A DNA stretch of 64,000 bases from Candidatus Melainabacteria bacterium. GTDB lineage: Bacteria; Cyanobacteriota; Vampirovibrionia; Obscuribacterales; Obscuribacteraceae. Made by a program: the position numbers and the translations under genes. Shown in pieces: positions 43,979 through 52,199 of the stretch. The notes under the pieces were generated by a model that was given only the letters and a program-made list of their open reading frames with translations, was not told the origin of the DNA and did not search any database. The DNA is taken from the NCBI GenBank assembly GCA_016212515.1, contig JACRFZ010000007.1:1-64000 (forward strand), read 5' to 3'. The first letter of the stretch is position 1, and every line of letters begins with the position of its first letter.

Positions 43979-44611
43979 AGCCTTGATACTTTTAAGATCG
44001 GCAATCTTATGCACGCCGTCCGGCCAATTTTCTGCTGCTTCGATTTGCAGGGCGAAGGTGTAAAGCCCTGCTGCTCTTGCTGCTCGGGCGCCTGAAGGTG
44101 AGTCTTCTACAGCCAGCGCCTGCGTGCACTGCAGGCGGGCGCGTTGTAGTGCCACCATATATGGTTCGGGATCGGGTTTGCCTTTTGTGACATCTTCGCT
44201 GGTCACCACGTCGTCAATTGTCTCGGAAAGCCCCACTCGCTTGAGCCAGCTTTCGGTTCTCCGCCTGCCGTTGGAAGTGACGACGGCTGTAGTCAGTCCC
44301 AGCGCCTTGGCATGTTGAAGCAGTTCGAGAGCGCCCGCCGCCGGTTCTACTTCTTCGTAGACCCGATCGAGAATGCTCTGATACTTGCTCAAGAGTTGGT
44401 CTTCTTCGTCCACCAGGTTATGGGTGCGTTTGAGAATGCCGGCAATTTCCCTGAGCGGTGGTCCGTTCAGTCTGGCGAATTCGGCGTCGCTGGGCTCTTT
44501 TCCGAGACTTTCCAGAAAACGGCGATAGACCATCTTCATAACATCCAGGCTATCGGCCAGGGTGCCGTCTAAGTCAAAGAAAATGGCTTTTGCTTCAGTC
44601 GGCCAGGTCAT
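43967..44611 (-). CDS. HAD-superfamily phosphatase
   Basis: The 214-residue protein has motif I FFDLDGTLADS (about 11-21), motif II VVTSNG, motif III KGKPDPEPY with its Lys, and motif IV VEDSPSG. A helical cap at residues 25-95 makes it a phosphoglycolate-phosphatase-like HAD. The ATG at 44611 overlaps the end of pseI by 17 bp, so they are co-translated. Bacterial pseudaminate synthases use non-phosphorylated substrates, so a phosphatase is not an expected pathway member. It may act on a sugar phosphate feeding the island or on a by-product. Confidence 0.85.
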   Translation of the reverse strand: MTWPTEAKAIFFDLDGTLADSLDVMKMVYRRFLESLGKEPSDAEFARLNGPPLREIAGILKRTHNLVDEEDQLLSKYQSILDRVYEEVEPAAGALELLQHAKALGLTTAVVTSNGRRRTESWLKRVGLSETIDDVVTSEDVTKGKPDPEPYMVALQRARLQCTQALAVEDSPSGARAARAAGLYTFALQIEAAENWPDGVHKIADLKSIKALLA

Positions 44612-45659
44612 CAAAGCTGAGTCCCTGTCCTACTGCAACCAATTTCTGCACTTTCTTACCTTTGATCTGCTCCAGGTGTTTGGGGTGCAAACCAAGCTTC
44701 TGCTGTCCGGGCCTGAGCACGGCGAAGTTGACCTCTTCTTCCAGCACTTCCCCCGGCTGTATGTCTTTTGTGGCTTGCAGTCCGCGGCGGGCGTATGCCG
44801 CCAATTCCTGCTCGATGGGTAAGACTTCCTTGACGCCTGAACCGAGAGCTTCCTCGGCCATGCGCACTTGCCTGACCAGGGCTTTAAGATCGTCCGGATT
44901 GAGAGCGAAGGAATGATCCGGTCCGGGCAGACGGTTGTCGAGGGTGTAATGCTTCTCGATTACTCTGGCACCAAGCGCTACGGCCATCACCGGCGCCACC
45001 GTGGGTTCGCGGCTGTGGTCGGAGAGACCGGCGTCGACCTTAAAGTGTTCTTTCAACCAGGTAATGGTCTTCAAGTTAAGGCCGGACATGGGTGCCGGAT
45101 ATTTAGCCGTGCATTGCAACAGGCAGAGTTCTTTGCCCCCTTCCTTGTGGAAGGTATCCACGGCCCATTTTATATCGTCGGGATTGGAGGCGCCGGTTGA
45201 AAGCACCAGGGGTTTGCCGGTGCGGGCAGCCATTTGCAGCAGATGGATGTGGCTTATCTCGTAGGAGGCGATCTTGTGAAGGGGCACGAAGGGATCGATA
45301 GCCTCAAAATCGCTCTTCGAGAAGGGCGTCGAGAGGAAATCTATATCGACTTTCCGGCAGTAAGAGGCAAGTTCCGGCAGCATTTCATAAGGCATTGAAA
45401 GGTCGGCAAATATATCGAGGATGTCTTCGGTGATGCCGGCATCGGACAGATAGCCGCTTCTGCCTGCGTTTTTGACATAGACGGTTTCCGGTTTATAGGT
45501 CTGGAACTTGACGGCATCGGCTCCCGCTTCCACCGCCACATCTATGAGGGCCTTGGCCATGGCCATGTCTCGCTTGGGAGTACCCATGCGCCAGTTGGAT
45601 CCGGCCTCAGCGATGATGTAGACATGCTTGGACTGCCATTTGCTGCTCTTGATGGTCAT
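44595..45659 (-). CDS. pseI: Pseudaminic/nonulosonic acid synthase (NeuB family)
   Basis: The 354-residue protein has the NeuB TIM-barrel signatures IIAEAGSNWRMG, DAVKFQTYKPE, LSTPFSKSDFEAID and GLSDHSREPTVAPVMAVALGARVIEKHYTLDN, then a C-terminal SAF antifreeze-like domain (about 290-354). It condenses a 6-carbon amino sugar with phosphoenolpyruvate to a nonulosonic acid. PseI is preferred over NeuB or LegI because pseB, pseC and pseF are in the same island; the sequence alone does not separate them. It is followed by the HAD gene in an overlap. Confidence 0.88.
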   Translation of the reverse strand: MTIKSSKWQSKHVYIIAEAGSNWRMGTPKRDMAMAKALIDVAVEAGADAVKFQTYKPETVYVKNAGRSGYLSDAGITEDILDIFADLSMPYEMLPELASYCRKVDIDFLSTPFSKSDFEAIDPFVPLHKIASYEISHIHLLQMAARTGKPLVLSTGASNPDDIKWAVDTFHKEGGKELCLLQCTAKYPAPMSGLNLKTITWLKEHFKVDAGLSDHSREPTVAPVMAVALGARVIEKHYTLDNRLPGPDHSFALNPDDLKALVRQVRMAEEALGSGVKEVLPIEQELAAYARRGLQATKDIQPGEVLEEEVNFAVLRPGQQKLGLHPKHLEQIKGKKVQKLVAVGQGLSFDDLAD

Positions 45660-45704
45660 TTTCTCTTACCTGTGCGGGGAAATTGCCTCTTAATGTGCCG
45701 TTAA

Positions 45705-46529
45705 TCAGTCGGCAGCCAGTTTGCGGCATTTGTACAGGCGGTTTTGACCGTAGCTGCCGAAGCTGTTTTTCTCTTCTGCGGAGACGGCAATACTCAGGTC
45801 GGTGGCTGCTTTCACCAGGGGATGGTCATAATCTACTACACCGCCGTTGAGCATCGGTACCAGCACGTAGAGCACCAGGTCGTGCAGGCTGCCGAAGTCT
45901 TCCGTGTCGACTAGCTCAAGTTTGGCTTTTGCCAGACCGGCAATGATCTCCTTCTCATCAAAGAAAAGGTTGAACTCGTACGGTGTGCGAGCCGGCAGTC
46001 CGGCCAATACTCTGGCCCGATTTTGTCTGTCGTAGGTAGTGGTTGAGTTTTCGATCATGATCATGTGACCACCAGGCTTGACGTGTTTAGCCAGTTTGCC
46101 GATGGCTTCCACTTGCAGAGCGGTGGTGTTGAGGTTGATTAGAAGCCGGTCGGTTATAACCAGGTCATAAACAGCCAGGTCAGTTGGCAACTCCATTACA
46201 TTGGCTACGCCGAAGGTAATTCTCTCATCAGGCAGGTCAAGCTCTGATTTTACCGACTTCGCCGATTCAATCATTTCAGGCACGAAATCGAGGCCGGTGA
46301 AGCTGTATTTTGGAAATCGTTCTAACAATTTGAAGCAATTTACTCCATTGCCGCAGCCGACTTCCAGCACCTTCATGGCGGCGTCGGCTCCGTACAGGCT
46401 TTCGATGCAGCGGCACAGGGCATCAACTTCCAGGGCTTTGGCCGTGACGCCTTTGGTCGTGGCACGCAAGTCTGTGCCATACTCTTTGGCCCATGTTTGC
46501 CAGTGATCTTTGATTCCTTGCAGGTCCAT
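45705..46529 (-). CDS. SAM-dependent methyltransferase
   Basis: The 274-residue class I methyltransferase has motif I KVLEVGCGNGVNCF (53-66), FTGLDFVPEMIESA for the SAM ribose, and DLVITDRLLINL at motif IV. It begins with LQGIKDHWQTWAKEYGTDLRA, a start often seen in glycan-cluster methyltransferases. It lies 45 bp upstream of pseI on the same strand and probably shares its transcript. O-methylation of the nonulosonic acid or of another residue of the same glycan is a reasonable guess. Confidence 0.82.
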   Translation of the reverse strand: MDLQGIKDHWQTWAKEYGTDLRATTKGVTAKALEVDALCRCIESLYGADAAMKVLEVGCGNGVNCFKLLERFPKYSFTGLDFVPEMIESAKSVKSELDLPDERITFGVANVMELPTDLAVYDLVITDRLLINLNTTALQVEAIGKLAKHVKPGGHMIMIENSTTTYDRQNRARVLAGLPARTPYEFNLFFDEKEIIAGLAKAKLELVDTEDFGSLHDLVLYVLVPMLNGGVVDYDHPLVKAATDLSIAVSAEEKNSFGSYGQNRLYKCRKLAAD

Positions 46530-46653
46530 CGAAAATACTCCCGTTACATTTACATTAGATCAGCTATGCTGCCGGAAACCGGCAATACGGACAATCTGAA
46601 TCTTGCCGGTCTAAGCTAACCATTATCCTATTTCCACGAGTACTTTTGCTTTT

Positions 46654-47430
46654 ATGATAAACGTTTATGAGTTTGAGAAAGATGGACGAATAGAGCTGAT
46701 AGAGCCGACGCCCGTTATTTCTGATGCACTGCGGAGCCAGGTTGATAGTCTCTGGTTGCAAGAGAAGGGGCGGCGGGGCGGCAGTTTATTCGACGGCAAA
46801 ATTCTCAGCGTCGTCGCGCTTTCTTCCCGTCTAATTACCTGCAAACTTTCCGAATACCGGTATTTGACGGCCCAGAGGCTCAATCCTTCACTTTATTCTG
46901 ATTTGAATGTCAGACCCCTGGCTGTAACCGGCTATCTACTTTGCCGCCAGGGCCTGGTTTTAGGCTTGCGATCCAGGGTCAACTCCCAGGATCAGGGGCT
47001 CTGGGAGGTGGTGCCTTCCGGAGGGCTAGACCTGCAGTCTCTCAGCGGTGCCGACCCTGGGCGGAAAGGACCAGCAGTAAGCAGCGTAGAGCTTAAGGCG
47101 AAGATACAATCCGTTGATTATCTGGCCCAGGTTAAACTGGAATTGCTTGAAGAGGTGGGGCTCTCCTGGGATTTCATTGACGAATGTCAGATCCTTTGTC
47201 TGGTCGAAGATACTGATGAGAAAGTTGTGGATATTGCCGTGTGCCTGCAGGCTCCGCGCCTCGACTTTGCTGAGCTTTTGGAGATGCACAAGCGCTCCGG
47301 CAGTGCCGAGTATGAAAGATTAATGCTTCTGCCCACGGGCCCCGATGTTAATCGAGAAGTTGCGCTTTTCCTTGAGACGGCGCCGGTTACGACCGTGCTA
47401 TTGCAGAAGTTCTACCTCAATTTCTCTTGA
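46654..47430 (+). CDS. Nudix-like hydrolase
   Basis: The 258-residue protein has a Nudix-box-like set: WEVVPSGGLDLQSL (about 112-125), then after an insertion of about 30 residues VKLELLEEVGLSW (about 158-170). The Gly part and the LELLEEVGL part are present, but the spacing is longer than the standard box, so activity is uncertain. The N-terminal 90 residues form an extra domain. The substrate would be a nucleoside diphosphate derivative, possibly a nucleotide sugar given the neighbourhood. Confidence 0.65.
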   Translation: MINVYEFEKDGRIELIEPTPVISDALRSQVDSLWLQEKGRRGGSLFDGKILSVVALSSRLITCKLSEYRYLTAQRLNPSLYSDLNVRPLAVTGYLLCRQGLVLGLRSRVNSQDQGLWEVVPSGGLDLQSLSGADPGRKGPAVSSVELKAKIQSVDYLAQVKLELLEEVGLSWDFIDECQILCLVEDTDEKVVDIAVCLQAPRLDFAELLEMHKRSGSAEYERLMLLPTGPDVNREVALFLETAPVTTVLLQKFYLNFS

Positions 47431-47566
47431 GAACCTGCTGCTTCTCCAGTTCCGCGCAAGCGTCCGGGGATTGTTTATACTTATCTAATTGCCGGTGACA
47501 GAAGCCGCAGGCAGGTTTATCCCGAGTCCATGCTTTCAACAGTTCAACTTCTCTCTGGAGGCTAAA

Positions 47567-48604
47567 TTGAGACCAAATAGATTTATTCAGGAGACATTGC
47601 CCGGGTCTGTTCACAGACGGAGTTTCCCTTCCCTGGTGTCCACCGCAGTGAAGAGGGCGGTAACGGTTGGAGTGATGACCGCCTTTTCCCTCTTCTCATT
47701 GGCCGGCCCGGCTCATGCCGACCGCTGGGAGAAGTTTCCCGGCAGGGGTAATCGAGCCGACTGGGAGAAATCCTGGAATATAGTCCTCAAACAAGCTTAT
47801 CCCCTCACCCAGCAGGAAAAATGGAAAGAAGCCATGCCCTTGCTGGAGCGTGCCATCAAAATCTATCCCGGCGACAGTTTCTACCATTTTCTCCTGGCTA
47901 TGGGTAAGCAGAAGACCGGCAATCCCAAAGGGGCCATACCGGAGTTTGAAAAGGCTATGGAGCTAGATCCCAACGATGATCACTGCCCGTACTACCTGGG
48001 CTTGCTATACGATGAGGAAGGTCAGTTTGCCAAGTCTAAGCCCCTTTACCGCAAGGCGGTCAAGATAAGCCCCCTCAATTCGGAAGCCTGGACGGCACTG
48101 GCCCTTGCCACCCAGGAAGTGGATGGACCGAAGAAGGCGGTGGAAGTCTATAACGAAGCCACCAAGCTTTGTCCCAAGGAGATCATGCTCTGGAACAACC
48201 TGGGCGGTACCCAGTTGGCCCTTCTCAAAAACTACAAAGAGGCTGAGGCTGCCTATCGCAAAGCTGTGGCTATTGATCCCAAGAATTATTCTCCCAAGGT
48301 CGGTCTGGGTGAAGCTCTCTTGCGTAAAGGTTCATACAAGGAAGCCCTAAAGGTCTTACAGGAATGCTCCCGCATGCCCGAATCCAAAGATCCGGAGCGA
48401 GCCAAGGCCCTGGCTGCCATGATCAAGGAAGTGAAGAAGAAGCTGGCGCCCAAGCCCAAGCCGAAGAAGAAAGTGGTTAAGCCGGCTACTCCGGGTACTC
48501 CAGGCACTCCAGGTAAGACTCCGGCCCCAGCCTCTCCCGGAACAGCCGCTCCGCCCGCCTCTGCACCTTCTACTCCGCCGGCAGCCCCTGCCACCCCTCA
48601 ATAA
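47567..48604 (+). CDS. Exported TPR protein with Pro/Ala-rich tail
   Basis: I start at TTG 47567 because GGAGG lies five bases upstream. The frame is also open to 47489. The 345-residue product has a signal peptide (about 1-51, ending GPAHA) and five to six TPR units (about 65-290), for example AIPEFEKAMELDPNDDHCPY and AAYRKAVAIDPKNY. A Lys/Pro then Pro/Ala/Thr-rich tail follows, with TPGTPGTPG repeats. It is probably a periplasmic or surface scaffold. The tail resembles cell-wall- or peptidoglycan-spanning linkers. Function unknown. Confidence 0.82.
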   Translation: MRPNRFIQETLPGSVHRRSFPSLVSTAVKRAVTVGVMTAFSLFSLAGPAHADRWEKFPGRGNRADWEKSWNIVLKQAYPLTQQEKWKEAMPLLERAIKIYPGDSFYHFLLAMGKQKTGNPKGAIPEFEKAMELDPNDDHCPYYLGLLYDEEGQFAKSKPLYRKAVKISPLNSEAWTALALATQEVDGPKKAVEVYNEATKLCPKEIMLWNNLGGTQLALLKNYKEAEAAYRKAVAIDPKNYSPKVGLGEALLRKGSYKEALKVLQECSRMPESKDPERAKALAAMIKEVKKKLAPKPKPKKKVVKPATPGTPGTPGKTPAPASPGTAAPPASAPSTPPAAPATPQ

Positions 48605-48648
48605 AGGGTCTTTACAAACCCTTTAAGAAAGTCAGGCAGAGACTGCCT
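48603..48648 (+). terminator. Candidate terminator hairpins after the TPR gene
   Basis: AAAGGGT (48603-48609) pairs with ACCCTTT (48618-48624), and AGGCAG (48634-48639) pairs with CTGCCT (48643-48648). Neither is followed by a U-tract, so they may be Rho-independent-like only by position. They lie between the TPR gene and the degenerate GGDEF gene. Confidence 0.3.
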
Positions 48649-48719
48649 CCTGCAAATAATTGCTTAACAGACCCCTGATGAAATGGGAAAGAGATTTTCT
48701 ATTTTGTCGGGGGTTTCTT

Positions 48720-49826
48720 ATGCCTTTAGCAGATTCCTTCAATACCAGGTCGGTAAACAGTCTGCGCTTAAGTAAGATGAACGGGGTGCCGAGCAGCGAA
48801 GACTTAAAGTACGCCCTCAAGGAAGCGGCTCAGAAAGACGCCTCCCAGAAAGAGAACAGAAAGCAGTATCTGCCCTACTCGGTGGAATTGCCCTTTACCA
48901 ATCCGCTCAATGCCGGTGGTACTGCTTTTCTCATTGCCGTCAGTGCCGGGCAGGGAGTGCTGCCGCCGCGCTGGAGCTTCTATCGCATGGAAGGAGACAG
49001 CCTGGTGAAGCTGTGGGTGCGGGAGACCACCGAGGTGATAATGATTCAGGGTCGCATCAAGGTGGAATCGCTTTATCAAAGAAGTGGTGATACCGGGCAG
49101 AATTTGCCTGTAATCGATGGTGAGTTGCTGGGCCTTAGCGACCGCTTGAGCCCTGAGCCTTTCTCTGAACTTGATGGGGAAAGCGAGGCTGAGGCTGTCA
49201 TGCCGGAACCTCAAGGGGTGGAGTCGCCCTGCCCCGGTCAGTCTAAATGTGCCTATGAACCCTACGACTTGTTCTCTCGTCCCCCGTCCGGAACTACCGT
49301 CGAGAGTGTTCCTATCGACAGAGAAGAAGTGAACAAATTGCTTTCGCTACTTAAGGAGCCGATTTGCGGCATGCTCAGCTTTCATGCTTTTTGTATCTTT
49401 CTTCTCAGTTGGTGTTCGCCCCGACCTTGTGAAGAGTCGCCACTTTCCCTTATTGTGCTGAAGGTGAGGGGCGGGGATGGTCTTGAACCGGCTTGCGAAT
49501 ATTTGTCGGGTGTGGCCAGATGCATCACTAGATTGTGTGCGCCATACGATGTGACGGCCTACTTCGGTGGAGGCGAGTTTGCACTCTTGCGCTGGGGTGC
49601 CGACAGTGCCACGGCCCTTGCGGTGGCGGAGGCCCTTTGCAGTGTGATTGACGAGAGTTCACTCTTTCCCCATCATGTCAATCTCAGGGTCAGTTGCGGA
49701 ATCGCCACCATCTCCGCCCTGAACGGCGCTCCTAAGGAGCCTGGAATGGCTATTGCAGCCGCGCGATCTGCTTGCGACATGGCTTATAAAAGTGGACTGG
49801 CGGTACTGGTTTTTGCCGGCAGTTGA
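48720..49826 (+). CDS. Protein with degenerate GGDEF domain
   Basis: From ATG 48720 (GGGGG six bases upstream) the product has 368 residues. The N-terminal 150 residues form an unrecognised domain. The C-terminal part (about 230-368) has the layout of a GGDEF diguanylate-cyclase domain, with YDVTAYFGGGEFALLRW and a late RVSCGIATIS strand. The active-site loop reads GGGEF, losing the Asp that binds metal, so cyclase activity is doubtful and a c-di-GMP or GTP sensing role is more likely. Cys residues are frequent. It lies just upstream of a response regulator/kinase pair. Confidence 0.65.
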   Translation: MPLADSFNTRSVNSLRLSKMNGVPSSEDLKYALKEAAQKDASQKENRKQYLPYSVELPFTNPLNAGGTAFLIAVSAGQGVLPPRWSFYRMEGDSLVKLWVRETTEVIMIQGRIKVESLYQRSGDTGQNLPVIDGELLGLSDRLSPEPFSELDGESEAEAVMPEPQGVESPCPGQSKCAYEPYDLFSRPPSGTTVESVPIDREEVNKLLSLLKEPICGMLSFHAFCIFLLSWCSPRPCEESPLSLIVLKVRGGDGLEPACEYLSGVARCITRLCAPYDVTAYFGGGEFALLRWGADSATALAVAEALCSVIDESSLFPHHVNLRVSCGIATISALNGAPKEPGMAIAAARSACDMAYKSGLAVLVFAGS

Positions 49827-49863
49827 AGAGTCTGTGGCATACTTTAAGCTAGAACAAAGTTCA

Positions 49864-50697
49864 ATGTTTGAGTTCTCGGAAGCCTTGGCTCCCGCTGGTG
49901 TTGAAAGAGAGTGTTTCTTGAACGATGGGCTGAAGACAGGTGGTGCTGAGGGTGGCGATAAGTTGCTCCTGGTGGACGACGACCTCAAATTTTGCCGCCT
50001 GACGGCGGACTATTTGAGCCGCTTTGGTTACGCAGTCAGTCTCTCCCATGATGGGGAAGGGGCTCTCAGAGCCCTGGCTGAAGGTGATTTTGATGCCGTC
50101 ATTCTGGATGTGATGATGCCCGGTATGGACGGGTTTGAAGTCTTGCGGCGAATTCGGGAAAAGTGGCAACTGCCTGTTTTGATGTTGACGGCTCTTGGTG
50201 ACGAGACAGATCGAATTGTCGGTCTGGAAATTGGTGCCGATGATTACTTGCCTAAGACTTTTTCGCCCCGTGAACTACTGGCCCGGTTAAGAGCGGTGCT
50301 GCGCCGAGTGAGGCGGTCAGTTGAGCCGAATCTCAAGGCATCTAACGATGGGGCGGAGTCCTGCAAGGATGAAATGAATCTGGGGGCTTTGATCATTGAT
50401 CTGGCTTCTCGTTCTGTGACGCTTTCCGGGCAGACCCTGGCTTTGACGCCAGTGGAGTTCGACTTGCTGGTGGTGCTTGCCCAGAGCCGGGGGCGGGTGA
50501 AAAGCCGCGAGCAACTATTGAATGAAATTCGCGATCGCAACTACGATATCTTCGATCGCTCAATCGATGTGCACATTTCCGCCTTGCGGCGGAAACTGGG
50601 GGATCCGCCTCAGAATCCTCGCTTTATACGCACGGTACGTTCGGCCGGTTACATGCTCATAAATCAGTGCGAGAGTGAGGGAGGCGATGAAAGCTAG
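49864..50697 (+). CDS. OmpR-family response regulator
   Basis: The 277-residue protein has a receiver domain with the acidic pair in LLLVDDDLKF, phospho-acceptor Asp82 in VILDVMMPGMDG and LMLTALGD. The KP motif reads LPKTF, with Thr for the usual Pro. A winged-helix DNA-binding domain follows, with LALTPVEFDLLVVL and IDVHISALRRKLGD. The first 30 residues before the receiver are an unusual extension, and the start may be later. It overlaps the kinase gene by 11 bp, so the two form a two-component system. Confidence 0.9.
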   Translation: MFEFSEALAPAGVERECFLNDGLKTGGAEGGDKLLLVDDDLKFCRLTADYLSRFGYAVSLSHDGEGALRALAEGDFDAVILDVMMPGMDGFEVLRRIREKWQLPVLMLTALGDETDRIVGLEIGADDYLPKTFSPRELLARLRAVLRRVRRSVEPNLKASNDGAESCKDEMNLGALIIDLASRSVTLSGQTLALTPVEFDLLVVLAQSRGRVKSREQLLNEIRDRNYDIFDRSIDVHISALRRKLGDPPQNPRFIRTVRSAGYMLINQCESEGGDES

Positions 50698-52195
50698 GAC
50701 CTCACTTTATCTGCAAGTTTTCAATTTGCTGGTCTTGTATCTGCTCTTGCTTTGCGCCATCGTCTTTTTTGTCTTTAACTCAGCCTTCGGCTTTGGCTGG
50801 GAGACTTTAATCGCCAGTCCCATCGGAGAGCGCGTTGATACCGTGGCCGGTGCAGTGAGCGGGCAACTGCGAGGCCGGCCGACCTCACAGTTCAACGAGG
50901 TCTTGCTGGATTTCGGGCGTATTTACAACGTTCAGTTTTATATATTTGACGGTGAGGGGCAGTTGGCCGGTGAGAAAGTCGACTTGCCGCAGGCCGTAGC
51001 CGGGCGTGTGCAGATGCTCTTGCCGCCTGGTTTTATGGGCGATCGCATACCGAGGCCGCCTGTAGTCGGTGGACCTCCACCTCCCCACGGCTCGGGGCGT
51101 TTCATCGTGCACAGCGGCAGGGATGGACGCTTTTGGATTGGTACCAGGTTGCCGCTGACCGGTGATGGGGCCGGAATGAGTCCTGTTTTGCTGCCGGGGC
51201 GGCAATTCTATCCTCCGGGTTTCCCCGAACCCTTTCATCCGGCGGTACTGCTTGCCGCCAGCGACAATATCTGGCAGAGCAGCCTGGTTATAGATTTTGC
51301 ATTTGTTGGAGCAGTGGCGGCAGCCATCCTGGTTATTTCCATTGCTTTCTGGTACCCCTTTGTCTACAGCCTGGCCGGTACCATCGCCCAGCTTACTCTT
51401 GCCACCGAACGCATAGCCGAAGGCAATTTCGATGTGCGCCTGCACTCGGGGCGCACTGATGAATTGGGGCGGCTGGCTGAGGCCGTCAACGCGCTGGCTG
51501 GCAAATTAAACGGTTTTGTCACCGGACAGAAACGTTTTCTGGGTGATATATCCCATGAACTGCGCTCGCCGATTGCCCGGCTGCAGATGGCTCTGGAACT
51601 GCTTTCCAGCTCCCACCGCCTCAGCGAGGAGGAGCAGAACCGAATTAATGACATTCGCGAGGAAGTGCAGGAGATGACCCATCTGGTCAGTGAACTGCTG
51701 GCCTTTTCCAAGGCCGGTCTCAAGGGCAGTTCGCCTGAAATGAAGCCCGTCAATCTGCATGAGTCGGTGCGCACGGTGGTGGAGCGCCTTGGCTTGAATG
51801 AAAGAGTGGAGCTGGATTTTACCGACAATCCCTTTGTGGAGGGCGATGCCATTCTTCTGGAACGGGCTGTTTCCAATGTCTTGCGCAACTGCGTGCGCTA
51901 TGCCGGTGAGGGGGCCATCAAAGTAAGGATGAAGGCGGGAGGAGCGGAGCATATACTGACTATTGCCGACGAGGGCCCGGGAGTAGCAGCTGAGGCCCTG
52001 CCCCACTTGACCGAGCCCTTCTATCGTCCTGAATCATCTCGCAGTCGCAGTTTAGGCGGTGTCGGTCTGGGTCTGGCTATTGTCAAAACCTGCGTGGAAG
52101 CCTGCGGCGGCACGGTCAGCCTGGGCAATGCTGCCGCCGGCGGGCTGGAAGTGCAGTTCAAGCTTAAGGCAGTGGGGGACAAGAGTCTCAAGTAG
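50687..52195 (+). CDS. Membrane sensor histidine kinase
   Basis: The 502-residue kinase has a transmembrane helix (about 8-36), an outer loop of about 160 residues rich in Pro/Gly (RPPVVGGPPPPHGS), a second helix (about 201-226) and a HAMP domain. HisKA follows with His290 in DISHELRSPIARLQ, then the ATPase domain with N box NVLRNCVRYA, DEGPGV and GGVGLGLAIVK. ATG 50687 is chosen over GTG 50675 because GAGG lies six bases upstream. It is the partner of the regulator at 49864. Pro-rich outer loops in CpxA-like sensors respond to envelope conditions, but the signal here is unknown. Confidence 0.9.
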   Translation: MKARTSLYLQVFNLLVLYLLLLCAIVFFVFNSAFGFGWETLIASPIGERVDTVAGAVSGQLRGRPTSQFNEVLLDFGRIYNVQFYIFDGEGQLAGEKVDLPQAVAGRVQMLLPPGFMGDRIPRPPVVGGPPPPHGSGRFIVHSGRDGRFWIGTRLPLTGDGAGMSPVLLPGRQFYPPGFPEPFHPAVLLAASDNIWQSSLVIDFAFVGAVAAAILVISIAFWYPFVYSLAGTIAQLTLATERIAEGNFDVRLHSGRTDELGRLAEAVNALAGKLNGFVTGQKRFLGDISHELRSPIARLQMALELLSSSHRLSEEEQNRINDIREEVQEMTHLVSELLAFSKAGLKGSSPEMKPVNLHESVRTVVERLGLNERVELDFTDNPFVEGDAILLERAVSNVLRNCVRYAGEGAIKVRMKAGGAEHILTIADEGPGVAAEALPHLTEPFYRPESSRSRSLGGVGLGLAIVKTCVEACGGTVSLGNAAAGGLEVQFKLKAVGDKSLK

Positions 52196-52199
52196 GGAT

